A stretch of DNA of 64,000 nt from Natronorubrum halophilum (lineage in GTDB: Archaea; Halobacteriota; Halobacteria; Halobacteriales; Natrialbaceae), in assembly GCF_003670115.1 (NCBI RefSeq), contig NZ_QQTY01000001.1, positions 1,196,526 to 1,260,525 on the forward strand, written 5' to 3'. Position numbers and translations under genes: made by a program. The stretch's first letter is position 1. Every line of letters starts with the position of its first letter. A model generated the notes under the pieces. That model did not search any database and was not told the origin of the DNA. It saw only the letters and a program-made list of their open reading frames with translations. This document shows positions 61,925-64,000 of the stretch, piece by piece.

Positions 61925-62788
61925 ATGGAGTTCGAACCGAGCACCGACATCAATGCGCGCGAGGCCTTCTCCCTGCTGGGTCACGATATCCGGCTCGACA
62001 TTCTGCTTGCGCTGCTCGAGGACTGGGTCGCCGTCTACACCGAACCGAAATCTTACTCCGAGCTGATGGCTGCCGTCGAAATGGAAGACAGCGGCAAGTT
62101 CAACTACCATCTCAACAAACTTCGTGGGGCGTACGTCCGAAAAGTCGAGGACGGCTACGTCCCCACGGCGAGCGCGACGGCGCTTTACCGCACCGTCCTC
62201 GCACACCGGCCGACCGAGGCGTTCGAGTTCGAACCCCGCTCGCTCGAGGCGGCGTGTCCGGAGTGTGGGTCGCCGCTGGTCTTGCGCTACGACAGGGGGT
62301 TCGTTTCGATCGACTGCGACGCTTGTGAGGAGTGGATCGGATTCACCTACTCCTTTCCACAAAACGGGTTTGCGAGCCACGGTTCGGACGCCGTTCTCGA
62401 CGCCGTCGATAACCGGGTCCGATGCGACGTCGAGGTCGCCCGCAGGGGCCAGTGCCCGGACTGCGTCGGCTCGATGAACGTCGACCTCCGGACGAATTCC
62501 ATCGAACGAGGAGATCACTGGGTCGAACTCGCCTGTAACACCTGCTCGTTTATCGTCGGCATGGATCTCCTCTCGGCGATGGTGGGCGATGATCGGGTCG
62601 CGTCGGCGCTCCGTTCGGTGGGAATCGACCCCGAGCAGCGTCTCTGGGAACTCCCTGTGGGCACGACGCGGCTCGAGTCGCAAGACCCGCCGATACTCGC
62701 CGTCGATCTCGAGGCCGACGCGGGAACCGCACTCATCGTGGTCGACGAGACGCTGACGCTCCGGTCGGTCGCCACCGGCGACGACTGA
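61925..62788 (+). CDS. ArsR-type winged-helix regulator with zinc ribbons (DUF7351-like)
   Basis: 287 residues from the ATG at 61925. Winged helix at the N-terminus (EAFSLLGHDIRLDILLALLEDW; SGKFNYHLNKLRGAYV), then a zinc-ribbon-like part with CPECGSPL and CDACEEW, and a second pair CPDCVGS with CNTCSF. It should bind DNA; four Cys pairs suggest two structural zincs. The C-terminal domain is typical of DUF7351 as I recall. No metal-sensing Cys typical of ArsR itself. Confidence 0.85.
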   Translation: MEFEPSTDINAREAFSLLGHDIRLDILLALLEDWVAVYTEPKSYSELMAAVEMEDSGKFNYHLNKLRGAYVRKVEDGYVPTASATALYRTVLAHRPTEAFEFEPRSLEAACPECGSPLVLRYDRGFVSIDCDACEEWIGFTYSFPQNGFASHGSDAVLDAVDNRVRCDVEVARRGQCPDCVGSMNVDLRTNSIERGDHWVELACNTCSFIVGMDLLSAMVGDDRVASALRSVGIDPEQRLWELPVGTTRLESQDPPILAVDLEADAGTALIVVDETLTLRSVATGDD

Positions 62789-62839
62789 TCGAGGCGGAGC
62801 GTTCGCGGACCCGATACCCGAGTTACCCGGAGAACGGCA

Positions 62840-62847
62840 CCTATTAC
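62840..62847 (+). promoter_or_regulatory. TATA-like box of the Nudix gene
   Basis: CCTATTAC about 30 bases before the ATG at 62874. Confidence 0.45.
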
Positions 62848-62873
62848 CCGCTCGAGGCCGACACCACTCCTCG

Positions 62874-63461
62874 ATGACAGCACCCGACGAGTGGGACCTC
62901 CTCGAGGAAGTCACCGAGTACCAGACCGGCTGGTACGACGGCGGCTACGACCTCCTTGAGCAACCCGACGGCACGAAGAAACGCTACTACTGGGCAGACC
63001 TGCCGCCAGCGGTCGTCATCGTCGCCCGGATCGACGGCGACCTCATCGCGTCCATCGATGGAAACGGGGACGATTCCACCGACGAAAACCGCCTCCTCTT
63101 CGTCGAACAGTACCGGCCCGCGATCCGCGAAACCCACCTCGAACTCCCCGCCGGAATCGTCGAAGACGGCGAGTCCTACACCCGGGCCGCTGCGCGCGAA
63201 CTCGAGGAGGAAACCGGTTTTAAACCCTCGAGTACCGCACTCTTACAGGAGTACGCGGTCGCAACCGGCGTGCTTCGCCACGACCGCGCCATCGTCTACG
63301 CCGAGGGCCTCGAACCCGGCGAGCGCGAACTAGATAGTAACGAATTTCTCGAGGTGAGGACGGTTCCAGTGACGACAGCCCTCGAGCGCGCTCGCGAACG
63401 GCCGGCGAACGACTCAACGATGACGGCGCTGCTATTGGCGAAAGAAAACGGCCTACTCTGA
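62874..63461 (+). CDS. Nudix hydrolase (ADP-ribose pyrophosphatase-like)
   Basis: 195 residues. The Nudix box GIVEDGESYTRAAARELEEETGF is complete (Gx5Ex7REUxEExGU). Upstream blocks DLPPAVVIVARIDG and LLFVEQYRPAIRETHLELPAG resemble ADP-sugar diphosphatases. It cleaves a nucleoside diphosphate linked to another moiety. Converges with the tRNA-Cys/rRNA unit. Confidence 0.9.
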   Translation: MTAPDEWDLLEEVTEYQTGWYDGGYDLLEQPDGTKKRYYWADLPPAVVIVARIDGDLIASIDGNGDDSTDENRLLFVEQYRPAIRETHLELPAGIVEDGESYTRAAARELEEETGFKPSSTALLQEYAVATGVLRHDRAIVYAEGLEPGERELDSNEFLEVRTVPVTTALERARERPANDSTMTALLLAKENGLL

Positions 63462-63502
63462 ACCCGTTGCAGCTCGTGGGTAATGCGTATTTACTTCGAT
63501 CA

Positions 63503-63518
63503 CCCTCGAAATCGAGGG
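63503..63518. terminator. Hairpin between convergent Nudix and rRNA units
   Basis: Perfect 6-bp stem CCCTCG/CGAGGG with loop AAAT, lying 42 bases after the Nudix stop and 73 bases beyond tRNA-Cys on the other strand. It may serve as a two-way terminator; no T-run is attached. Confidence 0.35.
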
Positions 63519-63590
63519 CGCTCGCGCCGCCCGTTTCCCGTGATCAAATCGATCAGGTAGCGGTTGCTATCGAAAACGGATATTCGAAGA

Positions 63591-63666
63591 AGCCAAGGGC
63601 CGGATTTGAACCGGCGGTGGGCGGCTCTGCAGGCCGCTGCGTTCGGCCGGACTCTGCCACCTTGGC
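63591..63666 (-). tRNA. tRNA-Cys (anticodon GCA)
   Basis: 76 nt on the minus strand. Acceptor GCCAAGG pairs with CCTTGGC; anticodon arm GCGGC-CTGCAGA-GCCGC gives anticodon GCA; T arm GCCGG-TTCAAAT-CCGGC. Discriminator U (T), as expected for tRNA-Cys. It lies distal to 5S rRNA, the usual place for tRNA-Cys in haloarchaeal rRNA operons. Confidence 0.97.
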
Positions 63667-63886
63667 GCGTTCTCCCCTTGCAGTTGCGGTCGTTTAAGCA
63701 TAGCGGTACGGCACAATCGTTGCTCTGCGACCGTCCTCGAGACAGATAACAACCCCGCACAGCCATCGCTGTGCAGGGTAGTGATACCGCAGAGAGTCCC
63801 GGCGGACCCTCTCACGGGTGATGAGAGTGCAGTGTGGCCGTTCCACGCTGCTGCAGTGATCCCGGATGCGGGATCGAGGTATGAGT
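63667..63886 (-). other. 5S rRNA-tRNA-Cys spacer with two perfect hairpins
   Basis: Perfect stems at 63757-63774 (GCACAGC, loop CATC) and 63858-63875 (GATCCCG, loop GATG). Such stems are expected for processing of the rRNA precursor between 5S and the distal tRNA. No other feature was seen. Confidence 0.6.
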
Positions 63887-64000
63887 GGAGGCGGCGAAAC
63901 GGCTTTCCCAGAGGCTCGCGCACTCCAGTACTCCCCGTAACGCAGGCGGGCTTATCTTCCGTGTTCGGGATGGGTACGGGAGGAACCCCGCCGCTGTGGC
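63887..64000 (-). rRNA. rrf: 5S rRNA (partial, 5' end off window)
   Basis: Minus-strand sequence includes CCCGTACCCATCCCGAACAC and GGAAGATAAGCCC, followed by GAGTACTGGAGTGCGCGAG and CCTCTGGGAAAG, the archaeal 5S core. About 8 bases of the 5' end lie beyond the right edge. The 3' end is placed by pairing of CGCCGCC with the 5' GGCGGC, to within a few bases. It implies a full rRNA operon to the right, transcribed leftward. Confidence 0.96.

Overview
This is a chromosomal segment of a haloarchaeon (class Halobacteria, probably order Natrialbales; the order is a guess from gene content). Evidence: high GC, very acidic proteins, many leaderless genes with a TATA-like box 25-30 bases before the start codon, haloarchaeal-only families (DUF1102, DUF5305, DUF5518, DUF5809/5810, HalOD1, bacterio-opsin-activator HTH), F420 enzymes (CofE, Mer), Sec61-beta and archaeal eIF1. 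The right edge carries the 3' end of an rRNA operon (5S rRNA then tRNA-Cys) on the minus strand.

Layout. 1-3.6 kb: a partial DUF7344 regulator and a 1041-residue pilin-signal surface protein. 4.0-8.4 kb: an export module (DUF1102 protein, CARDB membrane protein, SipW/Sec11-type signal peptidase, DUF5305 protein). 8.5-18 kb: acyl-CoA ligase, winged-helix regulator, NAD synthetase, HtpX protease, PQQ-like lipoprotein, PINc-ATPase-KH protein, M20 peptidase. 18-27.4 kb: universal stress protein, M32 carboxypeptidase, thioredoxin, Sec61-beta, VOC protein, PdxT, PAS/HTH and HalOD1 proteins, bifunctional nuclease plus HisE, copper-binding four-helix protein. 27.5-38.4 kb: DUF5518, histidine kinase, NOG1-like GTPase, DUF389 protein, EngB, anchored polysaccharide deacetylase, D-2-hydroxyacid dehydrogenase, Nudix-eIF2B fusion.

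38.5-45.1 kb: a ribbon-helix-helix regulator followed by an apparent operon of an Nramp-fold transporter lacking the metal-binding side chains, hydantoinase/oxoprolinase A and B, and an Asp/Glu-racemase-family enzyme. This is my leading candidate for an under-described system: uptake and opening of a lactam or hydantoin by an Nramp-fold organic-substrate carrier. 45.1-45.6 kb is gene-free and holds a likely IS200/IS605 right-end relic and a perfect hairpin. 45.6-47.4 kb: cofE-mer. 48-53 kb: cold-shock protein and a MoxR-DUF58-transglutaminase operon. 53-56.7 kb: eIF1, rhodanese, tRNA-Lys, a DUF7119-like protein, a 48-residue acidic protein, a DUF6360-like protein and a broken DUF892 gene. 56.8-63.5 kb: two-component sodium symporter, RimI, DUF5810/DUF5809 pair, M23-family membrane protein with an overlapping lipoprotein, ArsR-type regulator and a Nudix hydrolase.

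No CRISPR array, prophage, integrase or intact transposase was seen. The most notable systems are the Nramp-like/HyuAB operon, the SipW-type export module (possibly comparable to TasA-type fibre systems) and the overlapping lipoprotein/M23 pair. Family names come from sequence recognition only; no database search was possible.
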